Shown here: positions 38,129-46,142 of the stretch, one piece after another | Layout of the letters: every line of letters begins with the position of its first letter | Position numbering within the stretch: the first letter of the stretch is position 1 | Assembly: GCF_000513295.1 (NCBI RefSeq) | Contig: NC_023065.1 | Location: 1,178,001-1,242,000 of the forward strand | DNA from: Magnetospirillum gryphiswaldense MSR-1 v2 | GTDB lineage: Bacteria; Pseudomonadota; Alphaproteobacteria; Rhodospirillales; Magnetospirillaceae | Length of the DNA: 64,000 bases | Direction: 5' to 3' | Notes under the pieces: model-generated | The model's database searches: none | What the model saw: only the letters and a program-made list of their open reading frames with translations | What the model was told of the DNA's origin: nothing | Position numbers and translations under genes: made by a program

Positions 38129-38578
38129 TCAGGCTTGGCCGTTCTCGGCCAGTTTGGCGACGCGGCGCGCATGGCGACCGCCTTCGAATGGGGTGGCGAG
38201 GAAAATCTCGACGCATTCCTTGGCCACTTCCGGGCCGGTGGTACGTCCGCCCAGGACCAGGACGTTGGCGTCATTGTGCAGCCGGCACATGCGCGCACCA
38301 TAGGAATCGTGGACCAAGGCGGCGCGCACATGGGCGAAACGGTTGGCGGCAATGGAAATGCCGATGCCGCTGCCGCACATCAGAACACCGCGGGTGGCGC
38401 GGCCATCCTTCAGCACCTGGGCCATGGCGACGGCGAAATCAGGATAGTCCACGGATTGGCCGTCATGGGCGCCAAGGTCAAGGACCCCGAACCCCTTTTC
38501 CTGCAGCAAGGCGGCCACCATGGCCTTCATTTCCAGGCCGCCGTGATCGGAAGCAAGCGCGATGATGTCCTTGGTCAT
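38129..38578 (-). CDS. rpiB: Ribose-5-phosphate isomerase B
   Basis: A 149-residue RpiB/LacAB-family isomerase. Marks are ALASDHGGLEMK, VLMCGSGIGISIAANR with the active-site Cys, and the C-terminal NVLVLGGRTTGPEVAKECVEIFL. It interconverts ribose and ribulose 5-phosphate. The start is the ATG of MTKDIIALASDHGG; the frame runs 22 codons further but that stretch is not family-like. rpiB before glyA is frequent in Alphaproteobacteria. Confidence 0.96.
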   Translation of the reverse strand: MTKDIIALASDHGGLEMKAMVAALLQEKGFGVLDLGAHDGQSVDYPDFAVAMAQVLKDGRATRGVLMCGSGIGISIAANRFAHVRAALVHDSYGARMCRLHNDANVLVLGGRTTGPEVAKECVEIFLATPFEGGRHARRVAKLAENGQA

Positions 38579-38908
38579 GACCGGGGTTCCGAAATTTTCG
38601 TCAGACAGATGGGCTACATACCATATGTCCGCACAGCTTGCCAATGCGCCACCAACTCATGGGGTATTCGCCGGGCACGGGGGTGCCCCGCTCCAACTGG
38701 GGGGATGCTTCGCGTTGCGGCCAAACAATGATGAAAAATATCCTTGGTCCAGTATTCCCCCCCTGACCAATTGCTAGGGGCTTTTACTGATCCGGGCAAT
38801 CATACCAAGAACTCGTTATTCACCGTCATCAAAATGGAATTGACTCAAAAGACCTGTCATGCGTTCATTATCAACCTAAGGGAAATAACCGGGTGCCGGA
38901 CCAAGACC
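38579..38908. other. 330-base divergent intergenic region (rpiB / mucR)
   Basis: No convincing gene. A GGGCAC-GGGG-GTGCCC hairpin lies at 38673-38688. The right half is AT-rich and includes TTGACT at 38840-38845 as a possible -35 for mucR, but no good -10 at normal distance. The mucR frame is open through most of the right part; an in-frame ATG near 38834 is a less likely start. The region must carry the promoters of both divergent genes. Confidence 0.5.
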
Positions 38909-39379
38909 ATGACCGACAATATCTCCGACAAGATCAGCCACGATGACATTTTGCGCATGGCTGTCGACGTGGTTTCTGCCTATGTCAGCAACAATCCGTT
39001 GCCTGCCGGTCAGATCCCCGAGATCATCAATACCGTATACAATTCGCTGGCCGCCCTTGACGGCGCCCCGGTGGAAACCAAAAGTGAAGCGCTCAAGCCG
39101 GCCATTTCGGTGAAGAAGTCGGTGCATCCCGATTACATCGTCTGTCTGGAAGACGGCAAGAAGCTGAAGATGCTGAAGCGCCATCTGCGCACCACCTACA
39201 GCATGACCCCCGACGAATACCGGGCCAAGTGGGGTTTGCCGCCCGACTATCCCATGGTGGCGCCCAATTACGCCGCTCAGCGTTCCGATTTCGCCAAAAA
39301 GATCGGCCTGGGCCGCAAGGTCGCCGAAACCGAGGAAAAGGCCGTGACCGCCCCGACGCGGCGCAAGACCACCAAGTAA
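38909..39379 (+). CDS. MucR/Ros-family transcriptional regulator
   Basis: A 156-residue Ros/MucR regulator. The N-terminus (ILRMAVDVVSAYVSNNPLPAGQIPEIINTVYNSL) is the family oligomerisation domain. The DNA-binding core is HPDYIVCLEDGKKLKMLKRHLRTTYSMTPDEYRAKWGLPPDYPMVAPNYA. The zinc finger is degenerate: C79 and H92 remain, but the second Cys position is D82 and the last His is lost (RTTY). Such proteins control exopolysaccharide, motility and cell-cycle genes in relatives and act as H-NS-like silencers. The start at 38909 begins at MTDNIS. Confidence 0.93.
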   Translation: MTDNISDKISHDDILRMAVDVVSAYVSNNPLPAGQIPEIINTVYNSLAALDGAPVETKSEALKPAISVKKSVHPDYIVCLEDGKKLKMLKRHLRTTYSMTPDEYRAKWGLPPDYPMVAPNYAAQRSDFAKKIGLGRKVAETEEKAVTAPTRRKTTK

Positions 39380-39409
39380 GCCGCAGCCCCCCTTTTTCGG
39401 GCCGGACGG

Positions 39410-39437
39410 AACGCCTCGCGCAAGCGGGGCGTTTTTG
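39410..39437 (+). terminator. Rho-independent terminator of the mucR gene
   Basis: AACGCCTCGC (39410-39419) and GCGGGGCGTT (39424-39433) pair over 10 bp with one G-T wobble and a GCAA loop, followed by a T-run. It is 30 bases after the mucR stop. Confidence 0.85.
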
Positions 39438-39532
39438 CTTTCTTTGTCCCTATGGCGATTGACCAGGGTCAGAGACTTCCGTGGGCACGTCGCTCAGGCT
39501 GATCGACATCATCCGATCGCGGGAGAATGCAA

Positions 39533-39688
39533 GTGAACGAGGCACAGATCACCCTGGCCTTCATGACCGTCGCCATCTTGTTCACCGCTGGCCTGCTGAA
39601 ACGCAACAAGGCCTTGGGGACCAAGGCCTTTTTGTTGGTTATCGTCTCGACCCTGATCGTCGCGTCATTCCTATTCCTGACCCTGTGA
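39533..39688 (+). CDS. Small (51-residue) hydrophobic membrane protein
   Basis: Translates from GTG as MNEAQITLAFMTVAILFTAG, then LLKRNKALGTKAF, then LLVIVSTLIVASFLFLTL. It is two predicted membrane helices joined by a short basic loop. A GGGAG ribosome site is seven bases before the GTG; an ATG six bases earlier is in frame but too close to it. The last 18 bases overlap the end of the convergent RND permease gene. I do not recognise a family. The ribosome site and clear two-helix pattern support a real gene. Confidence 0.6.
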   Translation: MNEAQITLAFMTVAILFTAGLLKRNKALGTKAFLLVIVSTLIVASFLFLTL

Positions 39689-42600
39689 GGCCGCCACCGC
39701 CTGACCGTGCCGGGTCTTCTTGGCCAGTAGGGTGTAGGCCACCGGCACCACGAACAGGGTGAAGAAGGTGCCCACCGTGATGCCGCCGACGATGACCCAG
39801 CCGATCTGCTGGCGGCTTTCGGCGCCGGCGCCATGGGCCAAGGCCAGGGGAATGGCCCCCAGCACCATGGCCCCGGTGGTCATCAGGATGGGGCGCAGGC
39901 GCAGGGCGGCTGCTTCCACCACCGCTTCCATCATCGGTTTGCCCTGATCGCGCAACTGGTTGGAAAACTCGACGATCAGAATGCCGTGCTTGGTGATCAG
40001 GCCGATCAGCGTCACCAGACCGATCTGGCTGTAGACGTTGATGGTGCCGCCGGTCAGCTTGAGCGCCGCCAGGGCGCCGGCCATGGACAGGGGCACGGTC
40101 AGCATGATGACGAACGGATCGACGAAGCTTTCGAACTGCGCCGCCAGCACCAGATAGATGAACAACAGCGCTAGGGCGAAGGTCATCCACATGGCCGAGC
40201 TCGACGATTTGAACTCGCGCGACGGACCGTTGTAATCCAACTGCGAATTACCCGGCAGGACGCGGGCGGCGATGGCCTCCAACTCGGTCACCGCCTGGCC
40301 CATGGTATAGCCGGGCGCCAGATTGGCGCTGATGGTAGCGGCGCGCAACTGGTTGAAGTGGTTGAGTTCGCGGGCGGCGACGCCTTCGTGCAGGCTGAGC
40401 AGATTGGACAATTGCACCATGTCGCCCTTGTCGCCGCGCACATAGATGTTGGTCATGTCGTTGGGATTGCGGCGATCCACATCGGCCACCTGGACGATGA
40501 CGTCGTATTGCTCGCCTTCGCGCTTGAAGCGGGTGACCTGACGGCCGCCCAGCATGGTTTCCAAGGTGCGTCCGACCACATCCACCGACGAACCGATGTC
40601 GGAAATGCGGTCGCGGTCCATGGCCACCTTGATCTGCGGCTTGTTGAGCTTGAGATCGGAATCCAGGCTGATCAGGCCGGGAATCTTCATGGCCTCGGCC
40701 ATGAAGGCATCGTTGACCTTTTGCAGATCCTCATAGGTGCCGGCGGTCTGGATCACCACCTGCAACGGCTTGGACGAGGCTTTTTCGCCTAAGGAAGGCG
40801 GATTGACGGCAAAGGCCAACATGCCGGGCACGCTCATCAGCTTGGGCATCAGGCCGCTGGCCACTTTCATCTGCGAGGTGCTGCGCTCGCTCCAATCCTT
40901 GATGCGGACGAAGGCCAGCATCTGGTTGACCACGGGGACGCCGGTGATGACGAAATAGCGTTCGACCACCGGCACGTCGGCGATGAAGCGTTCGACCATG
41001 CGGGAATATTTGTCGATATTGCCGATGGTGGCGCCTTCGGGGCCGATGCCGATGACCACCACGGTGCCGCGATCCTCGGTCGGCGTCAGTTCCGATTTGA
41101 GCGAGCCGAACAGGAACACCGCCGATACCGCCACCGCGCCGCCCAAAACGACGATGCCGGCGCGCTTGGCTAGCGACTTGCCCAGCAAGCGGCGATAGCC
41201 GGCGGTCATGCCCTCGAGGAAGTTTTCGATCAGCAGATAGATGCGGGAATGCTTGGTCTCGTGCCGCAACAGGCGCGAGCACATCATCGGCGACAAGGTC
41301 AGGGCGGCGAAGCCCGACACCATCACCGCCGCCGCCAGGGTCAGGGCGAATTCCACGAACAATTTGCCGGTGCGCCCGGTCATGAAGGCCAGGGGCACAT
41401 AGACGGCGGCCAGGGTGATGGTCATGGCGATGACGGCGAAAGCGATCTCGCGTGAGCCGTCCAGCGCCGCCTTGACCGGCTCCACCCCTTCCTCGATGTG
41501 GCGGAAGATGTTTTCCAACACGACGATGGCGTCATCGACCACCAGACCGATGGCCAGCACCATGGACAGCAGGGTCAAGGTGTTGATGGTGAAGCCCAAA
41601 ACGTACATCAGGGCGAAAGCGCCGATCAGCGACACCGGAATGGTGACCAGCGGAATCAAGGTGGCGCGCACCGTGCGCAGGAAGAAGAAGATGACCAGCA
41701 CCACCAGGATGACCGCTTCGACGATGGTGCGGAACACCGCCTCGATGGAGCGTTCGATGAACACCGAGCTGTCATAGCCCACGTCCACACTCATGCCTTC
41801 GGGCAGGTTTTCGCGGATTTCCGGCAACACGCCGCGCACGGCGCTGGAAACGTCGAGCGGATTGGCCACCGATTGCTTGACCACGCCCAAGGCCACTGCC
41901 GACGAGCCGTTGAAGCGGGTGACCCGGCGCTCGTCCTGCGGCCCGATCTCGACCTTGGCGATATCGCCCAGACGGATGGGATAGCCCTTGCTTTCGGCCA
42001 GGATGATGGCGCTGAACTGCTCCGGCGTCTTCAGATCGGTTTCCGACAGCACGGTGAATTCCCGTTCCGCCGATTCGATGCGGCCCGCCGGCACTTCCAA
42101 ATTCTGGCGCTTCAGCGCGTTTTCCACGTCTTGAGGGGTCATGCCATAGGCGGCCATGCGCACCCGGTCGAGCCAGATGCGCATGGCGTATTTGCGCTCA
42201 CCGAAAATGCGGATGTCGGCAACGCCGGTCAGGTTCTGCAAACGGGTACGGACGAAACGCCAAGCATAATCGGAGACGAACAAAGCGTCGTGGCGGTCGG
42301 ACGAAAAAGCCAGATAGATGATCGGCTGGGCGTCGGCCTCGACCTTGGCGATCACCGGCTCTTCCACGTCCTCGGGCAGCTTGCCGCGCACACGGGCGAC
42401 GCGGTCGCGCACGTCCGAGGCGGCGGAATCGGCGTCGCGGGTAACCTTGAAGCGGATGGTGATCTGACTGCTTTCCGAACGCGACAGCGACGACAGCACG
42501 TCGATGCCCTCGATGCCGGCCAGGGAATCCTCCAGAATCTTACTGACCTGGGTCTCGACGATTTCCGCCGAGGCGCCCTTATAGGTGGTTTCGACGGTGA

Positions 42601-42733
42601 CCACCGGTTCGTCGATATTGGGATATTCACGCACCGGCAGGCGGTCATAGGCGACCAGACCGACCAGCACGATCATCAGGCTCATCACTGTCGCCAGGAC
42701 GGGACGGCGGATGCACAATTCGGGCAGACGCAT
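39671..42733 (-). CDS. RND efflux transporter, inner membrane permease (HAE1/AcrB-type)
   Basis: A 1020-residue protein with the 12-helix RND layout and two large periplasmic loops. The start LCIRRPVLATVMSLMIVLVGLVAYDRLPVREYPNIDEPVV is typical, and the proton-relay aspartates appear in the fourth helix (LAIGLVVDDAIVVLENIFRHIEEG). It would work with the adaptor upstream and an outer-membrane TolC-type channel not present here. Substrate spectrum unknown. Two bases separate it from the adaptor gene. Confidence 0.95.
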   Translation of the reverse strand: MRLPELCIRRPVLATVMSLMIVLVGLVAYDRLPVREYPNIDEPVVTVETTYKGASAEIVETQVSKILEDSLAGIEGIDVLSSLSRSESSQITIRFKVTRDADSAASDVRDRVARVRGKLPEDVEEPVIAKVEADAQPIIYLAFSSDRHDALFVSDYAWRFVRTRLQNLTGVADIRIFGERKYAMRIWLDRVRMAAYGMTPQDVENALKRQNLEVPAGRIESAEREFTVLSETDLKTPEQFSAIILAESKGYPIRLGDIAKVEIGPQDERRVTRFNGSSAVALGVVKQSVANPLDVSSAVRGVLPEIRENLPEGMSVDVGYDSSVFIERSIEAVFRTIVEAVILVVLVIFFFLRTVRATLIPLVTIPVSLIGAFALMYVLGFTINTLTLLSMVLAIGLVVDDAIVVLENIFRHIEEGVEPVKAALDGSREIAFAVIAMTITLAAVYVPLAFMTGRTGKLFVEFALTLAAAVMVSGFAALTLSPMMCSRLLRHETKHSRIYLLIENFLEGMTAGYRRLLGKSLAKRAGIVVLGGAVAVSAVFLFGSLKSELTPTEDRGTVVVIGIGPEGATIGNIDKYSRMVERFIADVPVVERYFVITGVPVVNQMLAFVRIKDWSERSTSQMKVASGLMPKLMSVPGMLAFAVNPPSLGEKASSKPLQVVIQTAGTYEDLQKVNDAFMAEAMKIPGLISLDSDLKLNKPQIKVAMDRDRISDIGSSVDVVGRTLETMLGGRQVTRFKREGEQYDVIVQVADVDRRNPNDMTNIYVRGDKGDMVQLSNLLSLHEGVAARELNHFNQLRAATISANLAPGYTMGQAVTELEAIAARVLPGNSQLDYNGPSREFKSSSSAMWMTFALALLFIYLVLAAQFESFVDPFVIMLTVPLSMAGALAALKLTGGTINVYSQIGLVTLIGLITKHGILIVEFSNQLRDQGKPMMEAVVEAAALRLRPILMTTGAMVLGAIPLALAHGAGAESRQQIGWVIVGGITVGTFFTLFVVPVAYTLLAKKTRHGQAVAASQGQE

Positions 42734-42734
42734 G

Positions 42735-43832
42735 TCAGCCTCCGCTCTTGGGTGCGGCGGCGGGTACCGCCACCGGCACGCCGGGGCGCAGCTTCATCTG
42801 CCCGGCGGTGACCACCGTGTCGTCGGCCTTCAGGCCTTCGGTGACTTCCACCAGTCCCCTAGCCCGCCGCCCGGTCTTAACCGGGCCGGGCTGGGCCTTG
42901 CCGTCGACGATGCGGAAGACGATGATCTGCTGGCCGCGCGGCACCAGCGCCTCTTCCGGGATGGTCAGGGCGTCGGCCACCTCGTCCACCTTCAGCACCA
43001 GGCGAACGAACTGGCCAGGGCGCAGGGCGCTGTCGCCATTGGCGACGCGGGCGCGGACGACGATGGCGCGACCGTTCTGATCCACCGCCGGGTCAATGGC
43101 ATAGACGGTGCCGGTGAACTGGCGACCGGGGTGGGAATCGGTGGTCATCGACAGTTCGATGCCGGTGCGCATCACCGCCGAAAAGATTTCAGGGACACGG
43201 AAATCCACCTTGATCGGGTCGGTGGCTTCCAGATTGACGATATCCTGGCCCGGCTGCACATAGGCGCCGACGCTGACCGTGCGCAACCCCACCGTACCGG
43301 CAAAGGGCGCCACCAGCACCGTCTTGTCCAATTGGGCGCGGGCCTGTTCGACCTTGGCCTGATCGACGCGCAGCTTGGCCTCGGCCTCGTCGCGGGCACG
43401 CTCGGTTCCCGCCCCCTGCCCGGCCAGCCGCACGGCGCGGTCGGAATTGGCCCGCGACAAGGCCAGATTGGCCTGGGCCTGCACCAGATCGGCGGATAGC
43501 GACGAATCGTCCAGGCGCAGCAGCACCTGGCCCTTGGTCACCCGGCTACCTTCCTCGAAACCGATGGCCTTGACCCGACCGGCGATTTCCGGGCGGATGA
43601 CCACCGCCTCGTCCGAACGCAAGCTGCCGACCGAGGTGATCTCGCGCGCCATCGGTCCCACCGTGACCTTGGCCACCTCGACCGCGACCGGCCCCATGGC
43701 CCCACCGGCTGCCGGCGGCGGCGCCGCGTTCTTGCCGAAATACCACCAGCCCCCGGCAGCAGCGGCGACACAACCAAGGATCACAATGCCCAACTTTTTC
43801 CGCATTTTGGTCATCCGCTGCCAGAGCTTCAC
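42735..43832 (-). CDS. RND efflux system, periplasmic adaptor
   Basis: A 365-residue membrane fusion protein. An N-terminal hydrophobic anchor (about 13-31) is followed by a lipoyl/barrel-sandwich part (SLRSDEAVVIRPEIAGRVKAIGFEEGSRVTKGQVLLRLD), an alpha-helical hairpin (AQANLALSRANSDRAVRLAGQGAGTERARDEAEAKL) and a beta-barrel (TVLVAPFAGTVGLRTVSVGAYVQPGQDIV). The start GTG at 43832 or ATG at 43814 cannot be separated with confidence. A palindrome lies just upstream. Confidence 0.94.
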   Translation of the reverse strand: MKLWQRMTKMRKKLGIVILGCVAAAAGGWWYFGKNAAPPPAAGGAMGPVAVEVAKVTVGPMAREITSVGSLRSDEAVVIRPEIAGRVKAIGFEEGSRVTKGQVLLRLDDSSLSADLVQAQANLALSRANSDRAVRLAGQGAGTERARDEAEAKLRVDQAKVEQARAQLDKTVLVAPFAGTVGLRTVSVGAYVQPGQDIVNLEATDPIKVDFRVPEIFSAVMRTGIELSMTTDSHPGRQFTGTVYAIDPAVDQNGRAIVVRARVANGDSALRPGQFVRLVLKVDEVADALTIPEEALVPRGQQIIVFRIVDGKAQPGPVKTGRRARGLVEVTEGLKADDTVVTAGQMKLRPGVPVAVPAAAPKSGG

Positions 43833-43851
43833 TTAAGTCCCGAATAACTGA

Positions 43852-43866
43852 ACTGAACGGTTCAGT
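43852..43866. promoter_or_regulatory. Palindromic operator candidate of the RND pump operon
   Basis: ACTGAAC and GTTCAGT form a perfect 7-bp inverted repeat around one base, 20 bases before the adaptor start. This type of short palindrome is typical of TetR-family repressor sites. No TetR gene is adjacent, so the regulator is unlinked or lies outside the window. Confidence 0.6.
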
Positions 43867-43976
43867 CAATCCACCCCTCCGACCATACGCCGATTAATGC
43901 ACATGCCCCCTTATGGAGAGGGCTGTTCCGTATTATTCTGGTGACGCGCAGCAAGCCTTAAAAGATCGGGGAAACA

Positions 43977-45287
43977 ATGATTCGCCTTGCCAACGTGCTG
44001 ATCATCGACGCCAACGCCGACCGTTCGGCAGCCTTGAAGGAGCGTTTGGCCCGTGGCGGCTATCATTCCGGCGTCGCCCTCACCGCCGCCCAAGGCATGG
44101 AAACGGCACGGACCGAACACCCGGACCTCGTCCTGATCGGCTCCTCCGATCAAGGCGATGCGGTGGATTTGGGCTGCCGCTTCAAGAGCGAGCCGGACAC
44201 CGCCGACATTCCGGTGGTGCTGGCGGTGGACCGTCTGGTGGCCGAACAATGCGGGCGCTGCCTGGATAACGGCCTGGACGATGTGCTCAACATCGGCTGC
44301 GACGACGCTGAATTGTTCGCCCGCATGCGCCCGCTGGTGCGGTTGGCGACCATGCACGCCGAATTGCGCCACCGTGCCGCCATGGCCCGGCGCTTCGGCG
44401 TCGCCGCCCGTGACCGCATGACCAACGCCGAGGATACACCGCCGGCCATCCTGATCATCGGCGACGATGCTGCCCCGGTGGCGGCGATTCTGGACGGCTG
44501 CGGCGACATCGTCCAGGCCCAGACCCTGTACGATGCCGAGGAATTGCTGGTGCGCCGCAATTTCGACGCCGCCGTGCTGTCTTTCGCCCAGGAGCCCGAA
44601 GGCTTGCTGAGCTTCTGTTCGCAGGTCCGCAACAACCCGCGCCTGTTCAACCTGCCCATGGTGCTGCTGGCCGGCCTGGGCACCGACGCCGCCGACGCCT
44701 ATCGCCGCGGCGCCACCCGGGTGCTGGGCCGCCCGGTGGAACCGCTGATCCTGAAGGCGGCGGTCCTCACCTTGGTGCGGCGGCAGCAATTGCGCTGGAG
44801 CATCAGGGGCGCGCTCAACGACAGTCTGGCCGACGCCACCCGCGATCCGGTCACCGGCGCCTATGGCCGCGCCTTCCTGGAAGCCTATCTGGCCAGCCGC
44901 ATCGAGACCGCCAAAAGCCAGGACCGGCATCTGGCCGTGGTGTTCTTCGCCGCCCCCAACATCGACGTGGTGCGCCAGCAATTCGGCGACGATGCCGGCC
45001 TGCACCTGACCCAGCAGGTGGGCCAGTGGATCACCGGCCTGCTTCGGGCCGAGGATCTGACCGCCTCGTTCAAATCCAACGAATTCTGTGTGGTGTTGCC
45101 CGACACCCCGGTGCACGAGGCGGAAGTGGTCATGCACCGCATCGCCGGTGTGCTGGCCTATACGGATTTTGCCGTGCGCGAGGTCTATCAGCCGATCAAG
45201 GTGTGGGTGCAGGTGGGGTGCACCGTCATCGGCGCCGGCGACACCTTGGACAGCGTGATCGCGCGCGCCCGGCAGAATCTGGATTAA
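43977..45287 (+). CDS. PleD-like REC-REC-GGDEF protein, all three sites degenerate
   Basis: A 436-residue protein built like PleD: receiver (about 5-125), second receiver (about 155-270) and GGDEF fold (about 285-435). The expected phosphoacceptor Asp is G55 in the first receiver (HPDLVLIG) and S202 in the second (FDAAVLS). The GGDEF motif reads KSNEF at 366-370, so cyclic-di-GMP synthesis is very unlikely. It may be a scaffold or c-di-GMP or partner-binding protein. It lies upstream of the DsbA-family gene with a 12-base gap. Confidence 0.82.
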   Translation: MIRLANVLIIDANADRSAALKERLARGGYHSGVALTAAQGMETARTEHPDLVLIGSSDQGDAVDLGCRFKSEPDTADIPVVLAVDRLVAEQCGRCLDNGLDDVLNIGCDDAELFARMRPLVRLATMHAELRHRAAMARRFGVAARDRMTNAEDTPPAILIIGDDAAPVAAILDGCGDIVQAQTLYDAEELLVRRNFDAAVLSFAQEPEGLLSFCSQVRNNPRLFNLPMVLLAGLGTDAADAYRRGATRVLGRPVEPLILKAAVLTLVRRQQLRWSIRGALNDSLADATRDPVTGAYGRAFLEAYLASRIETAKSQDRHLAVVFFAAPNIDVVRQQFGDDAGLHLTQQVGQWITGLLRAEDLTASFKSNEFCVVLPDTPVHEAEVVMHRIAGVLAYTDFAVREVYQPIKVWVQVGCTVIGAGDTLDSVIARARQNLD

Positions 45288-45299
45288 AGGCGAAGCGGC

Positions 45300-45947
45300 G
45301 TGAAGATCGAGTTCATCTTCGATACGGTGTGTCCATGGTGCTATGTGGGTAAGCGCCGGTTCGAGCGCGCCTTGGCCCAGCGCCCCGGCACCCGCACCGA
45401 AATCGTCTGGCGCCCGTTTCTGCTGAACCCGGATATCCCGCCCGAGGGCATTGATCGCCGCGCCTATCTCGACCGCAAATTCGGCGGCCCGGCACGGGTC
45501 AACCGCATCCATGCCGCCGTCGCCGCCGCCGGCACCGCCGAGGGCATCGACTTCGCCTTCGACCGCATCACCCGTGCGCCCAATACCTTGAACTCACACC
45601 GCATGATCCGTTTTGCCGCCGGCTTCGGCCGTCAGCCGGAAGTGGTGGAGGCGCTCTACCGCGCTTATTTCGTCGAGGGTCTGGATATCGGTTTGGTCCC
45701 CACCCTGGTCGCCCTGGGCGAAAGGCTGGACCTGCCAGGCATCGAGCTGGAAGAGTACCTGCGCTCGGAAACCGATGTCAGCGCCGTGTTGAACGACAAC
45801 GCCCGCGCCCATCGCCAGGGCGTCAACGGCGTGCCCTGCCTGATCCTGGACGGTTCCTACGCCCTGGCCGGGGCGCAGGAACCCGACATCCTGCTGCGCC
45901 TGATCGACATCGCCCGCCAATCGGAAACGGAACTGGCGCTGTCCTGA
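45300..45947 (+). CDS. DsbA-family oxidoreductase (FrnE-like)
   Basis: A 215-residue thioredoxin-fold protein with the active site CPWC (DTVCPWCYVGKRRFE) and the cis-Pro region VNGVPCLILDGSYALAGAQ. This matches the FrnE/2-hydroxychromene-2-carboxylate isomerase-like subfamily. No signal peptide is evident, so it is probably cytoplasmic. The start is GTG. Confidence 0.9.
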   Translation: MKIEFIFDTVCPWCYVGKRRFERALAQRPGTRTEIVWRPFLLNPDIPPEGIDRRAYLDRKFGGPARVNRIHAAVAAAGTAEGIDFAFDRITRAPNTLNSHRMIRFAAGFGRQPEVVEALYRAYFVEGLDIGLVPTLVALGERLDLPGIELEEYLRSETDVSAVLNDNARAHRQGVNGVPCLILDGSYALAGAQEPDILLRLIDIARQSETELALS

Positions 45948-46020
45948 CTTTTAATCACCGCAAATCGCGTCATGCCCGCGAAGAGCGTGTGAATTTATTG
46001 ACGTCTCCACCTTTCACCCC

Positions 46021-46103
46021 GTCATACCCGCGCAGGCGGGTATCCAGGAGTCGCGGAAAAGGTGGTGGTGCACCCTCTGGACTCCCGCCTGCGCGGGAGT
46101 GAC
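46021..46103. repeat. REP-like extragenic palindromic repeat pair
   Basis: Two arms of 28 bases, at 46021-46048 and 46076-46103, are inverted copies with only about five mismatches. Each arm holds its own small dyad of the form CCCGC-GCAG-GCGGG. They are separated by about 27 bases. The element lies in the 195-base gap between the convergent DsbA-family gene and mfd. The sequence resembles extragenic repeats common in Rhodospirillales genomes. It may also help terminate both genes. Confidence 0.75.
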
Positions 46104-46142
46104 GGTTGATGCATACGTGCGTATGATTTAACGCACGTCCCC

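Noticed and set aside
36092-38731. Plus-strand open frame of 879 codons
   Set aside because: It runs antisense across ribD, nrdR, glyA and rpiB, all well supported, and has no domain of its own.
38579-38908. Riboswitch or small RNA upstream of rpiB-glyA
   Set aside because: GC-rich hairpins are present, but I could not match a known riboswitch core such as a glycine or tetrahydrofolate type.
38744-38908. N-terminal extension of MucR
   Set aside because: The extra 55 codons are not family-like, and the ATG at 38909 gives the normal MucR length.
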